From the NCBI RefSeq assembly GCF_026241105.1, contig NZ_JAPFFT010000022.1:1-64000 (forward strand): a stretch of DNA of 64,000 nucleotides, written 5' to 3'. Shown in pieces: positions 26,163 to 34,550 of the stretch. The notes beneath the pieces are model-generated. The model was not told the origin of the DNA. It ran no database searches and saw only the letters and a program-made list of their open reading frames with translations. Origin of the DNA: Arthrobacter rhizophilus. GTDB taxonomy: Bacteria; Actinomycetota; Actinomycetes; Actinomycetales; Micrococcaceae. The stretch's first letter is position 1, and each line of letters begins with the position of its first letter. Made by a program: the position numbers and the translations under genes.

Positions 26163-28195
26163 TGTCCACCCTCGTTCGTGACCGGGCCCCGATTCATACC
26201 AGCCCCGTCGCCGCCCGTGCGCCGCGCAAGCGGCTAAGCCGCCGCGCGCTGCTCCTGGGCGGGGCCGGCGTCGTCTGGCTCGTTGGATTCCTGTTCCTCC
26301 ACGGCACCGCGACCCTCACGCTGCCGGCGTCGGAACTTACTGACCTGCACCGCTCCCTCAACCAATTCAATGCCTGGGTGGCAGCGAACCGTGCGGACAA
26401 TCCAGTCTTCCAGTACGTCTTCACTCCCCTCCGGGCCGCCGTCGACGCCGTCGCAAACCTGTTCATCGGCATTTTCGCGGCGAGCTCCACCGGGCTTCGC
26501 TTGCCGGAGATCGGCTGGCTGGGAACCGTCGCGCTGCTCAGCTGGATCGCCTTCGCTGTGGGCAATGCCCGGGTGGCTCTGCTGACCGCGGCGGCCTTCG
26601 TGTTCTTCGGTCTTCAAGGGCTGTTTGTGGAGGCCTCTTACACCTTCGCCCTTGTCCTCACGGCCGTCCTGTTCACCTTGGCTATCGGCATCCCCCTCGG
26701 AGTCCTGGCCGGGGTCTATGGCCGGGTTGCCAAGGTGATCACTCCGGTCCTCGACTTCATGCAGACCCTTCCCACTTTCGTGTACCTGGCTCCGCTGGCC
26801 CTCATCTTCCTGATCGGCCCCGCCTCCGCCGTGATCGCCACTGTGATCTACGCGGCACCTCCGGTCATCCGACTGACGGCGCATGGAATCCGATGCATCC
26901 CGGAGAACACCCGGGAAGCGTCCGACTCTCTGGGAACCACGGGCTTGCAGCGACTCCTCACCCTTCAACTCCCCCTGGCACGGCGCACCATCGTGATGGG
27001 GATCAACCAGAGCACCATGGCCGCGCTGTCCATGGTCACCATCGCGGCACTCATCGCCGCACCGGGGCTGGGACAAGTGGTTGTCCGCGCCCTGCAATCG
27101 CTCGACGTCGGCACGGCAGTCAACGCTGGACTGTCGATCGTCCTGCTCGCCATCGTGCTGGACCGCGTCACAACGGCCGCCAGCCGCCGTGCCGAGCCCG
27201 GGGCGAGCCGCAAACGCCGGATATCGCGGCGAACCCGGTACATCCTGCTGGCAGCGACCCTGCTGGTGGCGCTCGTCATGGTCCAGTTGTCCCGCACGAT
27301 GCTCTGGGCCGCGGCCTTCCCGAAGGATCTCAACATCGGCCCAGCCATCGTCAGTGGCGTGAGCTCGGCCAGCGAATGGCTGCAGACCAACCTCTTCCTG
27401 TTCACGGTGTCCTTCCGCGAGGCAGTCACCACCGGGATTCTCAACCCGTTCCAGTCCCTTCTGACGGAAACACCGTTCTACCTCCTGGTCGCGGTCATTG
27501 TCATCGCGGCTTTTGCCCTCGGCGGCTGGAAGCTGTCGGCAGTCACGGCATCATGCCTGGCCTTGATCATCTACCTTGGCCTGTGGAGCGATGCGATGGT
27601 CACCTTGGCCGGCACCCTCGTTGCCACCGCAGTGGTCATCGTCCTGGGCGTCATCTTCGGCGTGGCCATGGGCAGGTCCAACAAAGTGGACCAGATCATG
27701 CGGCCCATGCTTGACGCGGGACAGACCATGCCCGCTTTCGTCTATTTGGTTCCGTTCCTGGGCCTCTTCGGCGCCACACGGTTCACCGCCATCATCGCCG
27801 GTATCATCTACGCCGCACCCGTAGCCATCAAGATCACGGCCGACGGCATCGCCGCGATATCGCCCACCGTCATGGAAGCCGCAGTGTCCAGCGGCTCAAC
27901 CCCTTGGCAGGTCATCACCAAGGTCCAACTCCCGATGGCACGCCAATCCCTGGCTTTGGCCGCCAACCAGGGCCTGATCTACGTCCTGGCCATGGTGGTA
28001 GTCGGCGCGCTGGTCGGAGCAGGTGGCCTGGGGTACGACGTCGTTGCCGGCTTTGTCCAAAGTTCACTGTTCGGCAAGGGCCTGGCCGCCGGCCTGGCCA
28101 TCGTCTTCCTCGGGATCCTGTTGGACCGCATGACACAGGCTGCCGCGGCCAACCCCGTTCGAAAAGTCCCTTCAGCAAAATCAACCACCCACTAA
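26162..28195 (+). CDS. proW: Glycine betaine/choline ABC importer, tandem-fused permease
   Basis: 677 aa with two complete OpuAB/ProW permease modules in one chain: the first at about 160-345 with EAA-type loop REASDSLGTTGLQRL, the second at about 485-660 with EAAVSSGSTPWQV. Each module is preceded by extra membrane spans. ProW is usually one module that dimerises, so this fusion would supply the whole pore. Start overlaps proV stop by one base (TGATG). Confidence 0.92.
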   Translation: MSTLVRDRAPIHTSPVAARAPRKRLSRRALLLGGAGVVWLVGFLFLHGTATLTLPASELTDLHRSLNQFNAWVAANRADNPVFQYVFTPLRAAVDAVANLFIGIFAASSTGLRLPEIGWLGTVALLSWIAFAVGNARVALLTAAAFVFFGLQGLFVEASYTFALVLTAVLFTLAIGIPLGVLAGVYGRVAKVITPVLDFMQTLPTFVYLAPLALIFLIGPASAVIATVIYAAPPVIRLTAHGIRCIPENTREASDSLGTTGLQRLLTLQLPLARRTIVMGINQSTMAALSMVTIAALIAAPGLGQVVVRALQSLDVGTAVNAGLSIVLLAIVLDRVTTAASRRAEPGASRKRRISRRTRYILLAATLLVALVMVQLSRTMLWAAAFPKDLNIGPAIVSGVSSASEWLQTNLFLFTVSFREAVTTGILNPFQSLLTETPFYLLVAVIVIAAFALGGWKLSAVTASCLALIIYLGLWSDAMVTLAGTLVATAVVIVLGVIFGVAMGRSNKVDQIMRPMLDAGQTMPAFVYLVPFLGLFGATRFTAIIAGIIYAAPVAIKITADGIAAISPTVMEAAVSSGSTPWQVITKVQLPMARQSLALAANQGLIYVLAMVVVGALVGAGGLGYDVVAGFVQSSLFGKGLAAGLAIVFLGILLDRMTQAAAANPVRKVPSAKSTTH

Positions 28196-28237
28196 CGGCC
28201 CTGACGCTCGCACACTGCCCAACAAGGAGACCCAACC

Positions 28238-29212
28238 ATGAGTAAAGCTGGACTGCTGTTGAAACGAACAATTCCCACGCTCGCCGGAACCGCGGCCGCT
28301 GCCCTGTTGCTTGCCGGCTGCGGCGGTGCAACAGTCAATCAGGCGGCCGCGGCCGGTGCCTCGAGCACCCCCTGCGGAAGCGTCAACGTGGCCCTCAACG
28401 CCTGGGTAGGCTACACGGCGAATGCGGCCGTTTATAGCTATATCGCCCAAAACAAGCTCGGCTGCACAGTGGTCCAGAAGGACCTGTCGGAACAGATTTC
28501 CTGGCAGGGCTTCGCATCCGGTGAAGTCGACGTCGTTATTGAGAACTGGGGCCACGAGGACCTCGCGAAGCAATACATCACCGATCAGAAAGTAGCGGTC
28601 GACGCCGGCCCCACCGGCAATGAAGGTCACATCGGCTGGTACGTACCACCATGGATGGCCGCCAAGTACCCGGACATCACGGACAGCAAGAACCTGAACA
28701 AATACGCTTCCCTCTTTGCCACCTCCGAATCCGGCGGCAAGGGCCAGGTCCTGGACGGCGACCCAGCGTTCGTGACCAACGACGAGGCCCTCGTCAAGAA
28801 CCTTGGCCTGGACTACAAAGTAGTCTTCTCCGGCTCGGAAGCCGCTCTCATCCAGTCATTCCGCTCGGCCGAGAAGAACAAGACTCCCCTACTGGGGTAC
28901 TTCTACGAACCGCAATGGTTCCTTTCCGAGGTCTCCCTCAAGAAGGTCAGCCTGCCAGCCTACACGCCGGGCTGCGATTCCAACGCCGAGAAGGTGGCCT
29001 GTGACTACCCCGATTACAAACTGAACAAGGTGATCTCCAAGAAGTTCGCGGACAGCGGCTCTCCCGCCGCCAAACTGGCCAAAGCTTTTTCGTGGACCAA
29101 CGCGGACCAGAACTCCGTCGCAACGGATATCCAGGGCGGCATGAAGCCCGACGCCGCGGCCAAGAAATGGGTCGATGCCCACCCGGATGTGGTCGCTGCC
29201 TGGCTCAAGTAG
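28238..29212 (+). CDS. proX: Glycine betaine/choline-binding lipoprotein
   Basis: 324 aa OpuAC/ProX-like binding protein. Lipobox LLAGC with Cys28, so it is anchored to the outer face of the membrane. The aromatic motif NAWVGYTANAA and ENWGHED resemble the quaternary-ammonium binding cage of this family. AAGGAG precedes the ATG. Last gene of the operon, followed by a perfect 34-bp palindrome. Choline, betaine or a related compound may be bound. Confidence 0.9.
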   Translation: MSKAGLLLKRTIPTLAGTAAAALLLAGCGGATVNQAAAAGASSTPCGSVNVALNAWVGYTANAAVYSYIAQNKLGCTVVQKDLSEQISWQGFASGEVDVVIENWGHEDLAKQYITDQKVAVDAGPTGNEGHIGWYVPPWMAAKYPDITDSKNLNKYASLFATSESGGKGQVLDGDPAFVTNDEALVKNLGLDYKVVFSGSEAALIQSFRSAEKNKTPLLGYFYEPQWFLSEVSLKKVSLPAYTPGCDSNAEKVACDYPDYKLNKVISKKFADSGSPAAKLAKAFSWTNADQNSVATDIQGGMKPDAAAKKWVDAHPDVVAAWLK

Positions 29213-29233
29213 TCCCTGAACCCATCTCGCTCT

Positions 29234-29267
29234 GAAGCTCCCCGGATCCATGGATCCGGGGAGCTTC
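29234..29267 (+). terminator. 34-bp perfect palindrome after proX
   Basis: Arms 29234-29250 and 29251-29267 are exact reverse complements, starting GAAGCTCCCC, followed by TTC-rich sequence. Likely terminator of the ferredoxin-to-proX operon, 22 nt after the stop codon. Confidence 0.8.
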
Positions 29268-29334
29268 TTCGCGTTCCAGAGCGGGACTCCACTCACTCCA
29301 CGCAACTGTGTTGCAGACGATGCGCCACCTCCCT

Positions 29335-29396
29335 CAACTAGCTCGCACTTGTTGTCGCTTAGAGGGCTCAATACGACATCCACTGCTAGCTAGTTG
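29335..29396. repeat. 62-bp palindromic intergenic repeat, copy 1
   Basis: Starts CAACTAGCT and ends AGCTAGTTG; near-palindromic arms of about 23 bp surround a loop with GAGGGCTCAA. About four fifths of positions match the copy at 38287-38348. This copy has four mismatches in its stem. Confidence 0.75.
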
Positions 29397-29414
29397 GGTG
29401 GCAACCGAGGACCC

Positions 29415-29443
29415 TTGACGGTGACGCACAACACATCTATTCT
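29415..29443 (+). promoter_or_regulatory. Predicted promoter of the MFS/creatinase operon
   Basis: TTGACG at 29415-29420 and TATTCT at 29438-29443 with a 17-bp spacer, 50 nt before the MFS ATG. A palindrome at 29456-29470 lies directly downstream of the -10. Confidence 0.6.
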
Positions 29444-29455
29444 GGTGCAACAGCG

Positions 29456-29470
29456 TTGCGTTGAATGCAA
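29456..29470. promoter_or_regulatory. 15-bp palindromic operator before MFS/creatinase operon
   Basis: TTGCG-TTGAA-TGCAA, same length and arms as the palindrome at 18683-18697. An additional inverted repeat GCAAC-AGC-GTTGC overlaps its left edge (29447-29459). Placement after the -10 suits a repressor. Confidence 0.55.
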
Positions 29471-29492
29471 CCCCAAAATTCTTGGTGGATTC

Positions 29493-30896
29493 ATGAAAAA
29501 CGAAACATCTTCCGTGGCAGCAATCCCGGGAAGCTCGAGCACCGGATCCAAAGGCGGATCCCTCGCCCTTCCCGAAGCAGCCACCCCGGGCGTCCCCTCA
29601 ATGCCAGCCGACAACCAGATCGTCAGCAAGGACACCCGGCGCCGCGTCATCACCGCCAGCTTCATCGGCAATTTCGTCGAATGGTTCGACTACGCCGTCT
29701 ACGGATACCTCGCGGGGATCATCTCTACCGTCTTCTTCCCTGCGTCGGACCGGCAGACCGCACTGCTCGCCACGTTCGGCGTCTTTGCCGTCTCCTTCTT
29801 CGTCCGTCCATTGGGCGGATTCATCTGGGGCCACATCGGTGACCGGCTTGGACGCAAACAAGCATTGTCCCTGTCGATCGTCCTCATGTCCGTGGCCACC
29901 TTCTGCATCGCCCTTATCCCCGGTTACAACACCATCGGCGTCATGGCTCCAGTCCTCCTGCTGCTCGTCCGCGTTGTCCAGGGCTTCTCGGCAGCAGGCG
30001 AATACGCAGGTGCCTCGGCGTTCCTGGTGGAATACGCACCGGCCAATCGGCGCGGACTCTATGCCGCCGTCGTACCCGCCAGCACGGCGGCAGGCTTGCT
30101 GCTCGGTTCCCTGCTGGCAGCATTGCTCAGCTCGGTCCTGAGCGCGGAGCAACTCAGCGAATGGGGCTGGCGCCTCCCGTTCCTTCTGGCCGCCCCGATG
30201 GGCCTGATTGGCCGCTACATCCGAACCAAGCTCGAGGACACCCCGGCATTCCGCGAAATGGCTGCGAAGGATACTGCAGTCAAAGCCCCCGCCTTCGCTA
30301 TGTTCAAGACGTACCGCAAGCAGCTCATCATCGCGACGGGCGCGGTGCTCCTGAACGCCGTCGGCTTCTACGTAATCCTCAGCTACATGCCCACCTACCT
30401 TTCCGAGGAACTCCATTTCGGTGCGGCAGAATCGTTCCTGGCCACCACCATCGCGCTGGTCAGCTACATCGGATTCATCTTTTTGACGGGGATCGCCTCG
30501 GACAGGTTCGGCCGCAAGCGCATGCTCATCACAGCGTCCGTGCTCTTTGTGGTGCTGACCGTTCCGGCGTTCATGCTCCTGGATACCGGCAACTTCCTGG
30601 TCATTGTCCTGATGCAGATCCTGCTGGGCGGCATGCTCACGCTCAACGACGGCACCTTGCCCAGTTTCCTGGCCGAGCTCTTCCCCACGAAGGTCCGCTA
30701 CAGCGGCTTCGCCGTCAGCTTCAATCTCTCAAACGCCCTGTTCGGCGGCACAGCCCCGTTCATGGCAACCCTTCTCATCGGCCTGACCCACAACCAGCTG
30801 GCCCCCGGCTGGTACCTCGTGGCCGCCTCCGTCATCTCACTCATCGCGGTCCTCTTCGCTGTGGAGACTTCCAAGAAGCCCCTGCAGCAGGACTGA
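29493..30896 (+). CDS. MFS (metabolite:H+ symporter family) transporter, candidate creatine permease
   Basis: 467 aa from the ATG at 29493 (GGTGGAT upstream); 12 predicted membrane spans. NFVEWFDYAVYGYLAG, RPLGGFIWGHIGDRLGRK and GRKRMLITA mark the MHS branch (ProP, KgtP, ShiA). The first ~45 residues are a Ser/Gly/Pro-rich cytoplasmic tail. It sits directly upstream of creatinase (31-nt gap) on the same strand, so creatine uptake is a reasonable inference. Proline, betaine or organic acids are the family alternatives. Confidence 0.85.
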   Translation: MKNETSSVAAIPGSSSTGSKGGSLALPEAATPGVPSMPADNQIVSKDTRRRVITASFIGNFVEWFDYAVYGYLAGIISTVFFPASDRQTALLATFGVFAVSFFVRPLGGFIWGHIGDRLGRKQALSLSIVLMSVATFCIALIPGYNTIGVMAPVLLLLVRVVQGFSAAGEYAGASAFLVEYAPANRRGLYAAVVPASTAAGLLLGSLLAALLSSVLSAEQLSEWGWRLPFLLAAPMGLIGRYIRTKLEDTPAFREMAAKDTAVKAPAFAMFKTYRKQLIIATGAVLLNAVGFYVILSYMPTYLSEELHFGAAESFLATTIALVSYIGFIFLTGIASDRFGRKRMLITASVLFVVLTVPAFMLLDTGNFLVIVLMQILLGGMLTLNDGTLPSFLAELFPTKVRYSGFAVSFNLSNALFGGTAPFMATLLIGLTHNQLAPGWYLVAASVISLIAVLFAVETSKKPLQQD

Positions 30897-30927
30897 AACA
30901 ACCCACCCATTGAAAGGAACACCACGC

Positions 30928-32184
30928 ATGACCATCACCGAGAATGAAGCCGTAAGCGACGTCGCCAAGCTTGAGCGCCTCAAGGTCCTCAACAACGGAG
31001 AGAAGGTCTCCCTGACTTTCTCCGACGCAGAGTTTGAGCGACGCCTTGCGGGTCTTCGCCGGATCATGGCCGAGAAGGAACTGGACGCCGTTGTCCTGAC
31101 CAGCTACCACTCCATCAAGTACTACTCCGACTTCCTGTTCACCTACTTCGGCCGCTCCTACGCCATGGTTGTCACGGCCGAGGACACAGTCACCGTCACC
31201 GCCAATATCGACGCCGGAATGCCCTGGCGCCGCAGCTACGGAGACAACCTGGTCTACACGGACTGGCGGCGGGACAACTACATCTTTGGCATCCAGGAAG
31301 TGCTGCGGACCCGCGGGATCAACGTCCGGCGCCTGGGTGTTGAGGACGACTCCCTCCCGCTGGACAACCGCAACAAGATCCAGGCCGCCTTCTCCGGCGC
31401 GACGCTTGTGGATGTGGCCCAAGCCGCCATGCGCCAGCGCATGATCAAGTCTTCCGAAGAGATCGAAGTCATCAAGCACGGCGCGCGGATCGGCGACCTT
31501 GGCGGAGAGGCCATCCGCAATGCCATCACCGCCGGGATCACCGAGTACGAAGTCGCCCTGATCGGCACCGAAGCCATGGTCCACGAGATCGCCCGCACGT
31601 TCCCGGACTCCGAAATCCGCGACACCTGGGTGTGGTTCCAGTCCGGCATCAACACGGACGGAGCCCACAACTGGGCAACAACCCGCAAGATCCAGGAACA
31701 CGACATCCTGTCACTGAACTGCTTCCCTATGACCAGCGGCTACTACACCGCCCTGGAGCGCACCCTGTTCTACGGCGAACCCGACGCCCGCTCCTTGGAA
31801 CTGTGGAACATCAACGTGGAGGTCCACAAGCGCGGCCTGGAACTCATCAAACCCGGCGCCGTCTGCAAAGACATCGCCGCGGAACTGAACGAGATCTACG
31901 TTTCGCATGGGCTGCTCGCCAACCGCACGTTTGGCTACGGCCACTCGTTCGGCGTCCTCTCGCACTACTACGGGCGCGAAGCTGGACTGGAGCTGCGCGA
32001 GGACATCGACACCGTGCTGGAGTCCGGCATGGTGGTCTCCATGGAACCGATGATCACGGTCCTCGACGGTCGGCCGGGTGCGGGCGGATACCGGGAACAC
32101 GACATCCTGGTGGTTGGTGACGACGGCGCCGAGAACATCACCAAGTTCCCGTTCGGCCCGGAGTACAACATCATCGGCGCCTAG
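30928..32184 (+). CDS. Creatinase (creatine amidinohydrolase)
   Basis: 418 aa pita-bread-fold hydrolase: creatine plus water gives sarcosine and urea. Blocks shared with Pseudomonas creatinase include TSYHSIKYYSDFL, WFQSGINTDGAHN, SLNCFPMTSGYYTALERTLF, YGHSFGVLSHYYGREAG and AGGYREHDIL. His247 in DGAHN aligns with the catalytic histidine (His232 of the Pseudomonas enzyme), and the metal ligands of the related M24 peptidases are not conserved, which separates it from Xaa-Pro peptidases. AAAGGAA precedes the ATG. Its product feeds SoxBDAG coded 20 kb away. Confidence 0.92.
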   Translation: MTITENEAVSDVAKLERLKVLNNGEKVSLTFSDAEFERRLAGLRRIMAEKELDAVVLTSYHSIKYYSDFLFTYFGRSYAMVVTAEDTVTVTANIDAGMPWRRSYGDNLVYTDWRRDNYIFGIQEVLRTRGINVRRLGVEDDSLPLDNRNKIQAAFSGATLVDVAQAAMRQRMIKSSEEIEVIKHGARIGDLGGEAIRNAITAGITEYEVALIGTEAMVHEIARTFPDSEIRDTWVWFQSGINTDGAHNWATTRKIQEHDILSLNCFPMTSGYYTALERTLFYGEPDARSLELWNINVEVHKRGLELIKPGAVCKDIAAELNEIYVSHGLLANRTFGYGHSFGVLSHYYGREAGLELREDIDTVLESGMVVSMEPMITVLDGRPGAGGYREHDILVVGDDGAENITKFPFGPEYNIIGA

Positions 32185-32199
32185 GACCCACCCTCCACT

Positions 32200-32278
32200 G
32201 GACATGCCCAGCCTTGAGTCGGAGCGATGGACATATGCTGCATATGCTCATTGCTCTTGGCCAAGGCTGGGCATGTCC
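32200..32278. repeat. 79-bp palindromic GGACATG repeat
   Basis: Begins GGACATGCCCAGCCTTG and ends CCAAGGCTGGGCATGTCC, with an internal ATATGCTGCATAT palindrome. Located between creatinase and the downstream IclR gene, where it could act as a terminator. Related to 33135-33319 and 87-120. Confidence 0.75.
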
Positions 32279-32297
32279 CGATTAAAAGAGCCATATA

Positions 32298-33110
32298 GTG
32301 ACCATCATGACCTCAGTAAACACCAGCGAAACCCCGGCCAACGGAGATTCCAAAGGCGCTTCGGTCCTCGAGAACGCCATTGCCGTGCTCCGCAGCTTCA
32401 CCGCCGAGGAACCGCTGCTGGGTGTCACCGAGATCGCCGGCAGGATCGGCCTCCACAAAAGCACCGTGTCCCGGATCCTCGCGACGTTCGAACAGGAACA
32501 CTTGGTGGAGCGCGACTCCGACTCCCGCCGCTTCCGGCTGGGCTTGGGCATGATTGCCTTGGCGGGTCCGCTCCTCGCTGAACTGGAAGAGCGTCGGGTG
32601 GCCTATCCCGTGCTGCGCGAACTCAGCGAGCGGACTGGCGAGACGAGCGCGCTCATGGTGTGGAACGGGAACGAATCCATGTGCGTGGAACAAATCGCCA
32701 GCCGCCACCAGGTCAAGCATCTTGCCCCGCTGGGTGCCCGATATAACGAGGCGCTCAGCTCCTCGGTGCAGGTCTTCCTGGCCGCCGAAGACGCAGATCG
32801 GGTGCGCACGCTCCTGCGCAGCGGCTCGATCACACTGCCCGGCCTCGACGAAGAAGCCCTTGAGGCCTACCTGCTCCGGCTCCAGGAGTCGGTGAAGCGA
32901 GGATGGGCCGTCAACTTCGGCGAAACATCCATCGAAGAAGTGGGCGTGGCTTCACCTGTCTATGACCACCGCGGCGACATCGTGGCCTCCGTACTGATCC
33001 CCGCCCCCAAGTTCCGTGTCTCCCAGGACACTCTCGCCAGCCTCGGCGAGGCCTGCCAAGATGCAGCCCGCAAGATCACCACGCGCTTGGGCGGCCGCGC
33101 AGCTCACTAA
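32298..33110 (+). CDS. IclR family transcriptional regulator (creatinase cluster)
   Basis: 270 aa from GTG 32298 (AAGAG about 8 nt upstream; an ATG at 32307 is possible). HTH at about 35-85 (EIAGRIGLHKSTVSRILATFE), IclR effector domain from about 100 (LRELSERTGETSALMVWNG; SSVQVFLAAEDADRV). It follows creatinase on the same strand, separated by a palindromic repeat. Probable regulator of the MFS/creatinase operon. Confidence 0.85.
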   Translation: MTIMTSVNTSETPANGDSKGASVLENAIAVLRSFTAEEPLLGVTEIAGRIGLHKSTVSRILATFEQEHLVERDSDSRRFRLGLGMIALAGPLLAELEERRVAYPVLRELSERTGETSALMVWNGNESMCVEQIASRHQVKHLAPLGARYNEALSSSVQVFLAAEDADRVRTLLRSGSITLPGLDEEALEAYLLRLQESVKRGWAVNFGETSIEEVGVASPVYDHRGDIVASVLIPAPKFRVSQDTLASLGEACQDAARKITTRLGGRAAH

Positions 33111-33134
33111 GCCGACATCACGGTCACCCCCACC

Positions 33135-33319
33135 GGACATGCCCAGCTCTGGACTCCAGAGATGGACATGCTCACTCGTCATCCACGGGACATGCCCAGC
33201 CCCGAGGCTCAGCAACGGACATAACGCTCTCGCCCGAAGGGACATGCCCAGCCTTGGAATCCAGGGATGGGCATATTCGCAATATGTCCACTGTTCCGAG
33301 CCAAGGCTGGACATGTCCC
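33135..33319. repeat. Cluster of three GGACATG units plus an inverted half
   Basis: GGACATGCCCAGC begins at 33135, 33188 and 33240, about 52 bp apart, and an inverted arm CCAAGGCTGGACATGTCC closes the cluster at about 33301-33318. Fills the gap between convergent iclR and LOG-family genes. The sequence between cores is only partly conserved. Confidence 0.75.
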
Positions 33320-33354
33320 TTACGGCCGGGCGGGCCCGGGAACCCTGAACGCAG

Positions 33355-34488
33355 TCAATCCGCGACGACGGCGAGCGCCTCCTCCACCGTGTCCACCAGA
33401 AAGATCCAGTCCTCCATCATTTTCCCCGCCGCGAGGCTCTGCAACATGGGCCACGCCGGATACTTGTGCTCCCAGTGGTCGCGACCCACGAGCACCATAG
33501 GAGTGACGGTTTCCGGGGCGCCGTAGAAGTTCTCGCACGCGTCCTGGAAGATTTCCTGCACGGTGCCGGCGGAGCCCGGGAGGAACACGATGCCGCCGTT
33601 GCATAACTCCAGCAGGATCGCTTCGCGCATCGAGTTGGCGAAGTACTTGGCGATGTGAGTGGCAAAAAGATTGGGCGGTTCGTGCCCGTAGAACCAGGTG
33701 GGGATGCCCAGCGACGTCGTCCCGCGCGGATAGTGCTCGACGACGGCGGCCGCCGCCCGCGCCCAAGCCGTCACCGAGGGACGGAAACCCGGCACCGCCG
33801 CGAGCGCCTCGAGCGCTGCGGCGAAGTCGACGTCGGGCAGGCCGCTCAAGTAGGCGCCCAAATTGGCCGCTTCCATGGCCCCCGGCCCGCCACCTGTGGC
33901 CACGCTGAAACCGGACCGTGCCAGGAGCCGCCCTAGGCGCGCGGCGTCGTCGAAATCCTGTGTTCCGCGTTGCGCGGCATGCCCGCCCATGACGCCCACG
34001 ATCTTGTTCCCCGCGAAATCCCCGTTGCCCAGAAGCTCGTCCAAGGCGTCCCCGATAGCGTGGTCGTGCAGCGCGGCGGCGAGGGTGGCGTCCAGGCTGG
34101 TCCGTTGCCCCGGCATGATGCTCCAGTGGTAGACCTGGGCATCCAGGGTGGCTTCGTACTCTGTCGAGTCAATGTCCTCGTACAGTTCGGCGGCGCTGTA
34201 GAGGCTGCCCCGGTAGGGGTTGAATGGCACACCGCGCAGCTTCGGAAAGATGAGGGCACCGCGGCTGCGCAGGGAGTCCTCGACACCGTCGTCGAAGGTG
34301 CAGCCCAGGAAGATGGCGCCCTGGGGATCCAGCCGCGCCAAGTCGCCACGCCGGCCCCGCAGGTCCAGCGACTGGGCGTGCCAGCCGTGCATGGTTGCCG
34401 CGCCGGAGCTGAGCAGCCGGTCGAAATGGGCCACGCTCTCAATGTCGAGCGTGCGGGGACTGGGAGTCAGGGCGCGGGACGGATTCAT
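33355..34488 (-). CDS. LOG family (lysine decarboxylase-like fold) nucleotide hydrolase
   Basis: 377 aa from the ATG at 34488. The C-terminal part carries the Rossmann-like LOG signature GGGPGAMEAANLGAY and LPGSAGTVQEIFQDA, a variant of PGGxGTxxE with Gly-to-Ser. About 150 N-terminal residues precede it (LDPQGAIFLGCTFDD; RGVPFNPYRGSLYSAAELY), so it is about twice the length of cytokinin-activating LOG and closer in size to PpnN-type nucleotide nucleosidases. Ribosome site weak; upstream in-frame starts would overlap the divergent gene. No operon partner. Confidence 0.75.
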   Translation of the reverse strand: MNPSRALTPSPRTLDIESVAHFDRLLSSGAATMHGWHAQSLDLRGRRGDLARLDPQGAIFLGCTFDDGVEDSLRSRGALIFPKLRGVPFNPYRGSLYSAAELYEDIDSTEYEATLDAQVYHWSIMPGQRTSLDATLAAALHDHAIGDALDELLGNGDFAGNKIVGVMGGHAAQRGTQDFDDAARLGRLLARSGFSVATGGGPGAMEAANLGAYLSGLPDVDFAAALEALAAVPGFRPSVTAWARAAAAVVEHYPRGTTSLGIPTWFYGHEPPNLFATHIAKYFANSMREAILLELCNGGIVFLPGSAGTVQEIFQDACENFYGAPETVTPMVLVGRDHWEHKYPAWPMLQSLAAGKMMEDWIFLVDTVEEALAVVAD

Positions 34489-34550
34489 GGCATCAGCGTA
34501 AGCCCGCGGTGATGTTGCGCAGGAGTCGTCCGGCCGGTGCATCATGGAGC

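Noticed and set aside
30928..32184. Xaa-Pro aminopeptidase for the creatinase gene
   Set aside because: Blocks DGAHN, SHYYGREAG and AGGYREHDIL are those of creatinase, and the M24 metal-ligand set is not kept; the sarcosine context agrees.
33135..33319. Possible CRISPR array because repeat units are regularly spaced
   Set aside because: Only three units, spacers resemble each other, cores vary, and no cas gene is near; it is an intergenic palindromic repeat.
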